Assembly (NCBI RefSeq): GCF_008692035.1
Contig: NZ_VTFG01000001.1
Span: forward strand, 3,721,501 to 3,785,500
Length of the DNA: 64,000 nt
Direction of reading: 5' to 3'
DNA from: Pseudomonas marginalis
GTDB lineage: Bacteria > Pseudomonadota > Gammaproteobacteria > Pseudomonadales > Pseudomonadaceae
In this document: in pieces, positions 54,498-62,199 of the stretch
How the letters are laid out: the number at the start of each line of letters is the position of its first letter
Numbering within the stretch: the stretch's first letter is position 1
Notes under the pieces: generated by a model
What the model saw: the letters and a program-made list of their open reading frames with translations, nothing else
Databases searched by the model: none
Told to the model about the DNA's origin: nothing
Made by a program: the position numbers and the translations under genes

Positions 54498-55892
54498 TTA
54501 AACAGCGAAGATCTTGCCAGGGTTCATGATCCCGTTCGGGTCGAACACTGCCTTCACTGCTTTCATGTATTCGATCTCAACCGGCGAGCGGCTGTAGGTC
54601 AGGTAATCACGCTTGGTCATGCCCACGCCGTGTTCGGCGGAAATCGAACCGTTGTACTTCTGAACGGTTTCGAACACCCACTTGTTCACGGTGGCGCACT
54701 TGGCGAAGAACTCATCCTTGCTCAGGTTTTCCGGCTTGAGGATGTTCAGGTGCAGGTTGCCGTCGCCGATATGGCCGAACCAGACGATTTCGAAGTCCGG
54801 GTAGTGTTCGCCGACGATCGCATCAATTTCCTTCAAGAACCCTGGTACTTTGGAGACGGTGACCGAAATATCGTTCTTGTAAGGCGTCCAGTGGGAAATG
54901 GTCTCGGAGATGTACTCGCGCAGTTTCCACAGGTTGTGCAACTGGGTTTCGCTCTGGCTCATCACGCCGTCCAGCACCCAGCCCTGCTCGACGCAGTGCT
55001 CGAAGGTTTCCAGGGCGTGGTTGGCGACTTCTTCGGTGGTGGCTTCGAATTCCAGCAGCGCGTAGAACGGGCACTCGGTCTCGAACGGCGCCGGCACATC
55101 GCCACGGCCGAGGACTTTGGCCAAGGCCTTGTCGGAGAAGAATTCGAAGGCGGTCAGGTCCAGCTTGCCCTGGAAGGCGTGCAGCACCGGCATGATCGAG
55201 TCGAAATCGGTGGTGCCGAGCACCATCGCGGTGAGGTTTTTCGGCGCACGGTCCAGGCGCATGGTGGCTTCGACCACAAAGCCCAGGGTGCCTTCGGCGC
55301 CGATAAACAGTTGGCGCATGTCATAGCCGGTGGCGTTCTTGATCAGGTCGCGGTTCAGCTCCAGCACATCGCCCTTGCCGGTGACGACTTTCATGCCGGC
55401 CACCCAGTTGCGAGTCATACCGTAGCGAATGACCTTGATCCCGCCGGCATTGGTGCCGATATTGCCGCCAATCTGGCTGGAACCGGACGACGCGAAGTCC
55501 ACCGGGTAGTACAGGCCATTTTCTTCGGCGACGTTCTGCAATTGCTTGGTGACCACGCCCGGCTGGCACACGGCGGTGCGGTCGGTGAGGTTCACGTCGA
55601 GGATCTGGTTCATATAGTCGAACGAGACGACCACTTCGCCATTGGCCGCCACGGCAGCAGCCGACAGGCCGGTACGACCACCGGATGGCACCAGCGCCAC
55701 CTTGTGCGCATTGGCCCAACGGACAATGGCCTGCACCTGCTCGGTGGTCTTGGGGAACACGATGGCGGTCGGCGCGGGCGCGAAGTGCTTGGTCCAATCC
55801 TTGCCGTAAGCCTCCAGGGAGTCGGCGTCGGTCAGCACTTTGCCGGGCTCAACCAGGGTCTTTAGCTCATCAATCAGGGCAGGATGGGTCAT
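54498..55892 (-). CDS. FAD-linked D-2-hydroxyglutarate dehydrogenase
   Basis: A 464-residue GlcD-type flavoprotein. The PCMH FAD domain contains VALVPSGGRTGLSAAAVA (about 70-87), SSGSSQIGGNIGTNAGGIKV and GAEGTLGFVVEATM; the C-terminal FAD-oxidase domain ends SAEHGVGMTKRDYL and PNGIMNPGKIF. Position divergent from serA and size match the D-2-hydroxyglutarate dehydrogenase shown in Pseudomonas stutzeri to recycle the D-2-hydroxyglutarate made by SerA, with electrons leaving through ETF. D-lactate or glycolate dehydrogenase are alternatives. I use ATG 55892; 55922 is also possible. Confidence 0.86.
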   Translation of the reverse strand: MTHPALIDELKTLVEPGKVLTDADSLEAYGKDWTKHFAPAPTAIVFPKTTEQVQAIVRWANAHKVALVPSGGRTGLSAAAVAANGEVVVSFDYMNQILDVNLTDRTAVCQPGVVTKQLQNVAEENGLYYPVDFASSGSSQIGGNIGTNAGGIKVIRYGMTRNWVAGMKVVTGKGDVLELNRDLIKNATGYDMRQLFIGAEGTLGFVVEATMRLDRAPKNLTAMVLGTTDFDSIMPVLHAFQGKLDLTAFEFFSDKALAKVLGRGDVPAPFETECPFYALLEFEATTEEVANHALETFEHCVEQGWVLDGVMSQSETQLHNLWKLREYISETISHWTPYKNDISVTVSKVPGFLKEIDAIVGEHYPDFEIVWFGHIGDGNLHLNILKPENLSKDEFFAKCATVNKWVFETVQKYNGSISAEHGVGMTKRDYLTYSRSPVEIEYMKAVKAVFDPNGIMNPGKIFAV

Positions 55893-56097
55893 CGACAGAA
55901 CTCTCGAACAATTCATGGTCATCCTGAGAACGCTTCACGTCGCAGGAATAGGTGTTTAGCGGGGCGCGTATGCTAGCATACCGCCCCCGCAGGACAGAGC
56001 CCAAGGGCGTTTCTGCGGTGACGGCTTTCCTGCCGTCCGGGTCAGCTTAAGCGATCCGATTCCCTGCCATTTTTCTCCGGGATACAGGTTTACGCAG

Positions 56098-57327
56098 ATG
56101 AGCAAGACTTCTCTCGATAAGAGCAAGATCAAGTTCCTTCTTCTGGAAGGCGTCCACCCATCGGCCGTCGACGTACTGAAGGCCGCCGGGTACTCCAGCA
56201 TTGAGTACATCACCAGTTCTCTGCCGGAAGCCCAGCTCAAGGAAAAGATCGCCGACGCGCACTTTATCGGCATTCGCTCCCGTACTCAGCTGACCGAAGA
56301 GATCTTCGATCACGCCAAGAAACTCGTGGCGGTCGGCTGTTTCTGCATCGGCACCAACCAGGTCGACCTCGACGCAGCGCGCGAGCGCGGCATTGCAGTG
56401 TTCAACGCCCCGTACTCCAACACCCGTTCCGTGGCGGAGCTGGTGCTGGCCGAGGCCATCCTGCTGCTGCGCGGTATCCCTGAGAAGAACGCTTCCTGCC
56501 ACCGTGGCGGCTGGATCAAGAGCGCGGCCAACTCCTTCGAAATCCGGGGCAAGAAGCTGGGTATCGTCGGTTACGGCTCGATCGGCACGCAACTGTCGGT
56601 ACTGGCCGAAGGCCTCGGCATGCAGGTGTTCTTCTACGACACCCTGACCAAGCTGCCATTGGGCAACGCCACCCAGGTGTCGAGCCTGACCGAGCTGCTG
56701 GGCATGTCCGACATCGTCACCCTGCACGTTCCGGAAACCGCCGAGACCCAGTGGATGATCGGCGAGAAGGAAATCCGCGCCATCAAGAAAGGCGGCATCC
56801 TGATCAACGCTGCACGGGGCACCGTGGTCGAGCTGGACGCCCTGGCCGACGCGATCAAGGACAAGCACCTGATCGGCGCCGCAATCGACGTGTTCCCGGT
56901 GGAGCCACGCTCCAACGACGACATCTTCGAAAGCCCGCTGCGTGGCCTGGACAACGTGATCCTGACCCCGCACATCGGTGGTTCCACTGCCGAAGCCCAA
57001 GCCAACATTGGCCTGGAAGTGTCGGAGAAGCTGGTCAAGTACAGCGACAACGGTACCTCGGTCTCGTCCGTCAACTTCCCGGAAGTGGCCCTGCCGGCTC
57101 ACCCTGGCAAGCACCGCCTGCTGCACATCCACCAGAACATCCCTGGGGTGATGATGGAAATCAACAAGGTCTTCGCGGAAAACGGCATCAACATCTCCGG
57201 TCAGTTCCTGCAGACCAACGAGAAGGTCGGCTACGTGGTGATCGACGTCGACGCCGAGTACTCGGACCTGGCGCAAGAGAAGCTGCAACACATCAACGGC
57301 ACTATCCGTAGCCGCGTGTTGTTCTAA
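56098..57327 (+). CDS. serA: D-3-phosphoglycerate dehydrogenase
   Basis: SerA oxidises 3-phosphoglycerate to 3-phosphohydroxypyruvate, the first step of serine synthesis. The 409-residue product has the NAD motif GIVGYGSIGTQLSVLAEG (about residues 155-172), the catalytic Arg/Glu/His set (INAARGTVVELDAL, DVFPVEPRS, LTPHIGGSTAEAQ) and a C-terminal ACT domain (about 335-409) for serine feedback, as in the E. coli type. Some SerA enzymes also reduce 2-oxoglutarate to D-2-hydroxyglutarate, which fits the divergent dehydrogenase gene. Confidence 0.96.
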   Translation: MSKTSLDKSKIKFLLLEGVHPSAVDVLKAAGYSSIEYITSSLPEAQLKEKIADAHFIGIRSRTQLTEEIFDHAKKLVAVGCFCIGTNQVDLDAARERGIAVFNAPYSNTRSVAELVLAEAILLLRGIPEKNASCHRGGWIKSAANSFEIRGKKLGIVGYGSIGTQLSVLAEGLGMQVFFYDTLTKLPLGNATQVSSLTELLGMSDIVTLHVPETAETQWMIGEKEIRAIKKGGILINAARGTVVELDALADAIKDKHLIGAAIDVFPVEPRSNDDIFESPLRGLDNVILTPHIGGSTAEAQANIGLEVSEKLVKYSDNGTSVSSVNFPEVALPAHPGKHRLLHIHQNIPGVMMEINKVFAENGINISGQFLQTNEKVGYVVIDVDAEYSDLAQEKLQHINGTIRSRVLF

Positions 57328-57344
57328 CGCTGCAAACGCTGCAT

Positions 57345-57381
57345 AAAAAATGGGAGACCCGCAGGGGCCTCCCATTTTTTT
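57345..57381. terminator. Bidirectional intrinsic terminator, serA and DUF4399 gene
   Basis: AAAAAATGGGAG and CTCCCATTTTTT arms with a short loop, an A-run on one side and a T-run on the other, between two convergent genes. Confidence 0.9.
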
Positions 57382-57394
57382 GTCTGAACAAATC

Positions 57395-57835
57395 TTACTT
57401 GACGTTAACCGTGATCACTTTCGAGGCTACAGTGGGCTCGAATTGGCGATGCACGTTGTCGCCTGCGACCAGTTGCAGGGTGTGCTTGCCTGGAGCCAGG
57501 GTCAGTTCGGTTTCAGTCTGCGCCTTACCGAAGTGAATCGACGTGGCGGTGGCTGGGATGGCCTCATCAGCCTTCAGCGACTGTACATCCTGGTCTACCA
57601 GCAGATGATGGTGGCCGGCGTTTGGTACTTGCTTGTCGATCGGCTCAAGGTCCAGGCCCTTGACGCCGAATTTGACGGTGAAGGTTTTGTCGACGGTCGC
57701 GCCATCCTTGGGCGAGACGATAAACACCTCAGCTCCCTTGGGCGCGGGGGTACGCGGAACATCGGCGGCATTCGCCAACATCGAGGCACCCAGCAACAGG
57801 CTGGCAATGGTTGCACGGGACAATAGGGCTTTCAT
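57395..57835 (-). CDS. DUF4399 periplasmic protein
   Basis: A 146-residue secreted protein with a signal peptide (about 1-22, ending ANAA) and one DUF4399 domain: VFIVSPKDGATVDKTFTVKF, then NAGHHHLLVDQD with a histidine cluster, and LAPGKHTLQLVAGD. The histidine run could bind metal, but no function is established. I start at ATG 57835, which has GGAG ahead and leads straight into the signal peptide; the open frame to 58093 lacks such a start. Confidence 0.85.
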   Translation of the reverse strand: MKALLSRATIASLLLGASMLANAADVPRTPAPKGAEVFIVSPKDGATVDKTFTVKFGVKGLDLEPIDKQVPNAGHHHLLVDQDVQSLKADEAIPATATSIHFGKAQTETELTLAPGKHTLQLVAGDNVHRQFEPTVASKVITVNVK

Positions 57836-57969
57836 TCGCTTCTCCAGTTTTTCCATGAAATCTGTAGGGTTCTGACAACTTCGCGACAAATTGCTGTCCA
57901 AGGCACTCACCACCATAGCAAAGCGATGCTGAACGGCGCCTCGCACATTCGAATTCTTTAGGAGTGACC

Positions 57970-58494
57970 ATGCGCTTTTCGCCTGGCCTGTTACTGTTGC
58001 TGCCCCTTCTGAGCCCTCTGGCTCATGCCGAACTGATCGACGATGTAAACGATCGCGGCGAACTCCGCATCGCCCTTGAAGCCAACACACCACCGTACAA
58101 TTTCAAGGAAGGCGACAAACTCACCGGCTTTGAAGTCGAGCTGGGTGAATTGCTGGCAAAGGAAATGGACGTGCGCCCCTCGTTTATCACCACCGATGAC
58201 GCCGACATGCTGCCGGGGGTCTCAACCGGCAAATACGATGTGGCCATCAACCATGTCGCTATGACTGCCGAGCTTAAGGATCAGTTCGATTTCAGCGAGG
58301 CTTATCACGACAAGCCTGAGCTGGCGATCCCGTTCCAGAAGGGCAACCCGGCCTTCAAGACCAGCCTGGACGGTGCGCTGAAGCGGGTGAAGGGCGATGG
58401 CCGTTTAAAGGCGCTCTCCCAGAAGTGGTTCGAGGACCAGGCCCCTACAGGCGCGCCAACGCCAGTGCCGCCGCAGGCAACTCCAGCTCACTGA
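57970..58494 (+). CDS. Short family 3 solute-binding protein
   Basis: A 174-residue periplasmic protein with a signal peptide (about 1-20) and the start of an amino-acid type (SBP_bac_3) binding domain: RIALEANTPPYNFKEGDKLTGFEV then AINHVAMTAELKDQFDFSEAY. It then goes directly to the C-terminal FKTSLDGALKRVKGDG..SQKWF segment. About 70-80 residues that normally form the second lobe are missing, so classical ligand trapping is unlikely. GGAG is five bases before ATG 57970. No transporter genes are adjacent. Its 3' end overlaps the convergent DUF523 gene by 50 bases. Confidence 0.8.
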   Translation: MRFSPGLLLLLPLLSPLAHAELIDDVNDRGELRIALEANTPPYNFKEGDKLTGFEVELGELLAKEMDVRPSFITTDDADMLPGVSTGKYDVAINHVAMTAELKDQFDFSEAYHDKPELAIPFQKGNPAFKTSLDGALKRVKGDGRLKALSQKWFEDQAPTGAPTPVPPQATPAH

Positions 58495-58927
58495 ACACCT
58501 GCACGCCATGGCGCTTGAGCAGCGCCGCCGTTACGCCTTCGCCACTGACCTTGACACCGGTGAAAGTGCCGTCATAGGTCAGCAGGTTGCCGCAGGACGG
58601 ACTATTGGCCTTGAGAATGGCGATGCGGATGTGATGGCGCTGCACCAACGCCAAGGCTTGCCGGGCGCCGTCGAGGAAGGCGGCGCTGAAGTCTTCGCCC
58701 TCGGCCGTCAGCACCTGGGCGCGGCCTTCCCAGACATCGATGCCCTGCCCACCTGGAATCTCGGCGGAGGGCCTGGGCGTCGGCAGACCGCCCGACACTT
58801 CCGGGCAGATCGCAACCACGCGCCCTTCAGCCTGCCACGCCGCCAGTTGATCGAACGGCCCGCTGGCCCCACCGTCGTAGCGCACCTTGTGGCCAAGCAG
58901 GCAGCGGCTGATCAGAATCTTTTGCAT
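58445..58927 (-). CDS. DUF523 family protein
   Basis: A 160-residue DUF523 protein with cysteines in SRCLLGHKVRYDGG (near residue 9), VAICPEVSGGLPTPR and LKANSPSCG, the conserved pattern of this family, which may form a thiol or metal site. Relatives include a thiosulfate-reducing and desulfidase-like group, but the exact activity is not settled. It is two bases downstream of the dioxygenase gene, so the two are probably one operon. Confidence 0.85.
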   Translation of the reverse strand: MQKILISRCLLGHKVRYDGGASGPFDQLAAWQAEGRVVAICPEVSGGLPTPRPSAEIPGGQGIDVWEGRAQVLTAEGEDFSAAFLDGARQALALVQRHHIRIAILKANSPSCGNLLTYDGTFTGVKVSGEGVTAALLKRHGVQVFSELELPAAALALARL

Positions 58928-58929
58928 GG

Positions 58930-59553
58930 TTAGAACGGCTCGTTACCGCGCCGACGGAACCACCCGGTGAGGGACAGGCGCTCGCGCGTAGCCGGCAAGA
59001 CTTCGTGGGGCACCTCGCCCGACAGGAACACCACCAGGCATCCACCGCTGGGCACCACGTCGTATTCGACGCCGTCCTTGAGGTACATGCGCAGCTGGCC
59101 ACCGTGCTCGGGCAACCAGGCGTCGTTCAAGTAGATCACCGCCGAAACCATGCGCCGATCATCGTCGCGGAACCGGTCCAGGTGCCTGAGGTAAAACGCG
59201 CCGGGGGGATACATGGCGAAGTGGCTTTCGAAATCCTCAAGGCCGAGGAACAAACCACGGTTCATCGCCAGGCGCAGCGTGTCCATCAACGCCATATAGC
59301 TGTCGCAGACCGCCGCGTCGCCCTCCTCCAGCCACTGGATATGGTCACCACGAATGCCCTCGCGAATCTCCTGGGCCGGCCCACGTCCCACGGCCGCCGG
59401 GGCCAGTTCACCCTCGGCCGCACGTTTACGGCACTCAGCCGCCAGTTCCAGGGTCAGAGCCTGGGGCAGGAAGCCGTTCTGCTGCGACCAGCCTTTTTCG
59501 GCCAGGTCATCGACGATGCGTTGCAGCAGGGGGTGATCGAGGGGTATTTGCAT
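58930..59553 (-). CDS. 2-oxoglutarate/Fe(II) dioxygenase, EF-Tu prolyl hydroxylase type (PPHD)
   Basis: A 207-residue dioxygenase with the HxD iron motif RHLDRFRDDDRR (His124, Asp126), distal His183 in GEVPHEVLP and the 2-oxoglutarate arginine in RERLSLTGWF. The whole protein closely resembles the Pseudomonas putida prolyl hydroxylase that modifies a proline of elongation factor Tu and is an ancestor-like relative of the animal oxygen sensor PHD2. Start chosen at ATG 59553 to match that protein; 59562 is possible. It is followed by the DUF523 gene. Confidence 0.88.
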   Translation of the reverse strand: MQIPLDHPLLQRIVDDLAEKGWSQQNGFLPQALTLELAAECRKRAAEGELAPAAVGRGPAQEIREGIRGDHIQWLEEGDAAVCDSYMALMDTLRLAMNRGLFLGLEDFESHFAMYPPGAFYLRHLDRFRDDDRRMVSAVIYLNDAWLPEHGGQLRMYLKDGVEYDVVPSGGCLVVFLSGEVPHEVLPATRERLSLTGWFRRRGNEPF

Positions 59554-59693
59554 GGCGCGCATAGTATCCATACGCCTGTGAATCCGACAGAGCCGCCGAG
59601 CGTCTGAATACACTTTAGTCAGCTGACTGATAGGACTTCTCGACAAATCCTACGCCCGACACGGACAATAGTGGCCGACTGACAGGAGTCCAT

Positions 59694-60446
59694 ATGCGTC
59701 GTTTGTTTTTTTCCTTGCTGATGTTCTGCGTTTTGCCCGCCTGGGCAGACGGCCATGACCAGTTGTACAAGGTCGCCGGCTGGGCCGAACAACGTGCGCA
59801 TTTCAATGACGCCCTCAATGCTGCCCAGCAACGCTACCGTAACAGCCTGCCGCCGGCGGTGTACCAGGCGCTGGTGGACAACAGCAACAAGCGCTTTGCC
59901 GCCCAGGCCATGGACCAGCGCGCCGAAGCCCAGCTACGCAAGCACCTGGCCGACCCTGCGCCGGCCCTAGCGTTTTTCCAATCGCCCCTGGGCCGCAAGG
60001 TCGTTGCGGCCGAGTTACTGGCCACGCGCCGCGACCAGTTGGCAAAAAACGCCCAAGGCCTGCCGCACATCGAGGCTGACGCCACTCGCAGCCTGATCAT
60101 CGGCCACCTGGCCCAGGCCCTGCCCGCCCGCGAAGCCGGGGCGGAGGTCAGCCTGGCGATCGCCGGCGTGGCCGCCGACAGCTTGAGCCAGATGATCCCC
60201 GGCCTGCTGGGTGGCGGCCAGGCCCAAGGCATGTTGAATGGCCAGCGTGAGCGGCTGATGCAACAGATTGGCAATGACCTGAACAACACTCTGCTGTACG
60301 TCTATCGGGATCTGTCCGACCCGGAGCTGGAGGAGTTCGCGACGTTTGCGGAGTCACCGGAAGGTAAGGCGTATTACCAGGCAGCGCTGGCGGCGATTCG
60401 CGCAGGTCTGGCAGTCGGCCAGAGCACTTCAAGCCTGACACAGTAA
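59694..60446 (+). CDS. DUF2059-like secreted protein
   Basis: A 250-residue protein with a signal peptide (about 1-18, ending AWA) and a helical body. Two short repeats of the DUF2059 kind are visible: LAFFQSPLGRKV (about 93-104) and FATFAESPEGKAYY (about 223-236). Function unknown; such proteins are periplasmic. AGGAG precedes the ATG. A REPIN follows the stop. Confidence 0.78.
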   Translation: MRRLFFSLLMFCVLPAWADGHDQLYKVAGWAEQRAHFNDALNAAQQRYRNSLPPAVYQALVDNSNKRFAAQAMDQRAEAQLRKHLADPAPALAFFQSPLGRKVVAAELLATRRDQLAKNAQGLPHIEADATRSLIIGHLAQALPAREAGAEVSLAIAGVAADSLSQMIPGLLGGGQAQGMLNGQRERLMQQIGNDLNNTLLYVYRDLSDPELEEFATFAESPEGKAYYQAALAAIRAGLAVGQSTSSLTQ

Positions 60447-60447
60447 T

Positions 60448-60543
60448 AAAATGTGGGAGGGGGCTTGCCCCCGATGGCAGTGGGTCAGCTACAGATAAGC
60501 TGACTGATGCACCGCTATCGGGGGCAAGCCCCCTCCCACATTT
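60448..60543. repeat. REPIN, opposite REP arrangement, between convergent genes
   Basis: GGAGGGGGCTTGCCCCCGAT comes first and ATCGGGGGCAAGCCCCCTCC second, as at 41541. The spacer contains GTCAGCT and AGCTGAC as a perfect 7-base hairpin and ends in GCACCGCT, closely similar to the spacer at 41541. Confidence 0.9.
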
Positions 60544-60551
60544 GGATTGTG

Positions 60552-61493
60552 TTATTTCAAATGGTCTGTCAAATACCGGAAGTACTCTTCACGAATCTCA
60601 GGAATCTCATTCGCCAAGTGATGCCGGCCGCGCGGCAGCATCAACACCTCGGGCTGGTCGAACTTGCTCCGCAGCACCTGCAAGTTGTGCTGCCAATCCA
60701 CCGTCATGTCTTCCTCACCCTGCACAATCACCGGCCGCCGAGGGCTGCGTGGCGCGGCTTCAATGCGTTTGATCCAGCGCGCCAGGGCGCCTACCCAGGC
60801 GGTGGGCAGTTGCCGGGGTTGCAGCGGGTCGGCTTCCAGGAACGGCTTGAACGCCGGGTCGTGAGTGTTATCGCTGAAACGCCGGGCGATGCCTTTGACG
60901 AACGGGCGCAGCAGGTAATAGCTGACCTGTGACCATCCCCACGCGCGCGGCCGCACCAGCGGTGATAGCAGGAAGGTCTTGCCCTGGGCGGGGCTGTCGG
61001 CCCCCCGGTTGAGCAAGTGATCCACCACCACCGCGCCGCCGGTGCTTTGCCCGAACAAGTGCCAGGGCTGCGGCAATTGCAGCGCTTGGGCCTGGGCGAA
61101 CAGTGCCTGCACCACATCCTGGTACACGGCAAAATCATCGATGCTGGCGCGCGCGCCGCTGGACAAGCCATGGCCCGGCAAATCGCAGGCGATTACCACA
61201 AAGCCCTGGTCCAGGGCCCAGTCCACCACGTGGCGATACAGGCCCATATGGTCGTAGAAGCCGTGGAACATAAACATCGTCGCCACCGGCACGGGCGGCC
61301 ACCACACCTGGGCGACCACCTCGAACCCAGCCACCTCGAAACGCCCCAGCCGACTCACCGCCGGCACTTTGCGTGCACTCAGGTCCAGCCCATAGAAACG
61401 CTGGTAGACCCGCGCTTCGGCTGAAAGCGGTTGCGCATCCACCAGGGGCCGCAGGCTTTCGCGAAGGTGATCAGGGTCAAAGGTCACAGGCAT
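60552..61493 (-). CDS. Alpha/beta hydrolase (monoacylglycerol lipase-like)
   Basis: A 313-residue alpha/beta hydrolase of the Hydrolase_4 group. The HGFYDHMG segment (about 76-83) contains the oxyanion region, the nucleophile elbow is GQSTGG (about 150-155), the acid is in QGEEDMTVDW and the histidine in PRGRHHLANE. Relatives are lysophospholipases or monoacylglycerol lipases. No signal peptide. I start at ATG 61493; in-frame codons up to 61559 lack a ribosome site. Confidence 0.85.
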   Translation of the reverse strand: MPVTFDPDHLRESLRPLVDAQPLSAEARVYQRFYGLDLSARKVPAVSRLGRFEVAGFEVVAQVWWPPVPVATMFMFHGFYDHMGLYRHVVDWALDQGFVVIACDLPGHGLSSGARASIDDFAVYQDVVQALFAQAQALQLPQPWHLFGQSTGGAVVVDHLLNRGADSPAQGKTFLLSPLVRPRAWGWSQVSYYLLRPFVKGIARRFSDNTHDPAFKPFLEADPLQPRQLPTAWVGALARWIKRIEAAPRSPRRPVIVQGEEDMTVDWQHNLQVLRSKFDQPEVLMLPRGRHHLANEIPEIREEYFRYLTDHLK

Positions 61494-61592
61494 AAAGGGT
61501 TCCAGACTTGCGGCGAAGATGAATATCGAGCTGCGATATTCATCTGTCAGGACAAGCATGGCAAGCTACGCGACCTGCGAGGATAGATCCGA

Positions 61593-62168
61593 ATGCGACA
61601 GCCTTACCGTAACGCCCTGTTCGCCAGCCTGATCCTGATCATCTGCGCCGGTGTGCTGTGGGCGGCGTATGACTGGTTCCAGGGCCGCTACCTGCGTGCC
61701 TTCAGCGAACACACCGCGGTATTCTCCGGCGACCCTCTGCGCCTGCCCGCCGAACTCAGCGGCCCCGGGCCGATCCGCCTGGTGCATTTCTGGGATCCGG
61801 CGTGCCCGTGCAACGTCGGCAACCAGCAGCACCTGGGCGAGTTGATCGAGCAATACGCGCCCCAGGGCGTCGAGTTCTATGCCCTGCAAAAAGCCGGCAG
61901 CCACGGCCAGTTGCCCGATAACCTGCGCAAGATGAAAACCCTCACCGCCCTGCCCGGCGCCGACCAGGTGCCGGCCAGCCCCGCCGTGGGCATCTGGGAC
62001 CGCACCGGCAAGCTCGCGTATTTCGGGCCCTACAGCGAAGGGCTGACGTGTAACGCCAGTAACAGTTTTATCGAGCCGATCCTGAAAGCCCTTGAAGCCG
62101 GCCGAGACGTGAACGCCACGCACACCCTGGCGGTGGGCTGCTATTGTTCGTGGTCGAAAGATGAGTAG
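61593..62168 (+). CDS. DUF6436 thioredoxin-like membrane protein
   Basis: A 191-residue protein with one N-terminal membrane segment (about 8-26) and a thioredoxin-like periplasmic domain. The active-site-like motif is WDPACPCN (CPC, about 71-73), and a second cysteine pair lies near the end (GCYCSW). This fits the DUF6436 family; a thiol redox role is likely but unproven. It is 31 bases upstream of the penicillin acylase gene on the same strand. Confidence 0.82.
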   Translation: MRQPYRNALFASLILIICAGVLWAAYDWFQGRYLRAFSEHTAVFSGDPLRLPAELSGPGPIRLVHFWDPACPCNVGNQQHLGELIEQYAPQGVEFYALQKAGSHGQLPDNLRKMKTLTALPGADQVPASPAVGIWDRTGKLAYFGPYSEGLTCNASNSFIEPILKALEAGRDVNATHTLAVGCYCSWSKDE

Positions 62169-62199
62169 CCCGCCACCCCACTCTTGGTAAGGAATGTTC

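Noticed and set aside
54474..55865. 463-codon plus-strand frame opposite the D-2-hydroxyglutarate dehydrogenase
   Set aside because: Mirror of the real gene, composition typical of an antisense frame.
11967..60543. Repeated 20-25 base palindromes as a possible CRISPR array
   Set aside because: They are dispersed singly or in inverted pairs between genes with no regular direct repeats and spacers and no cas genes; they are REP/REPIN elements.
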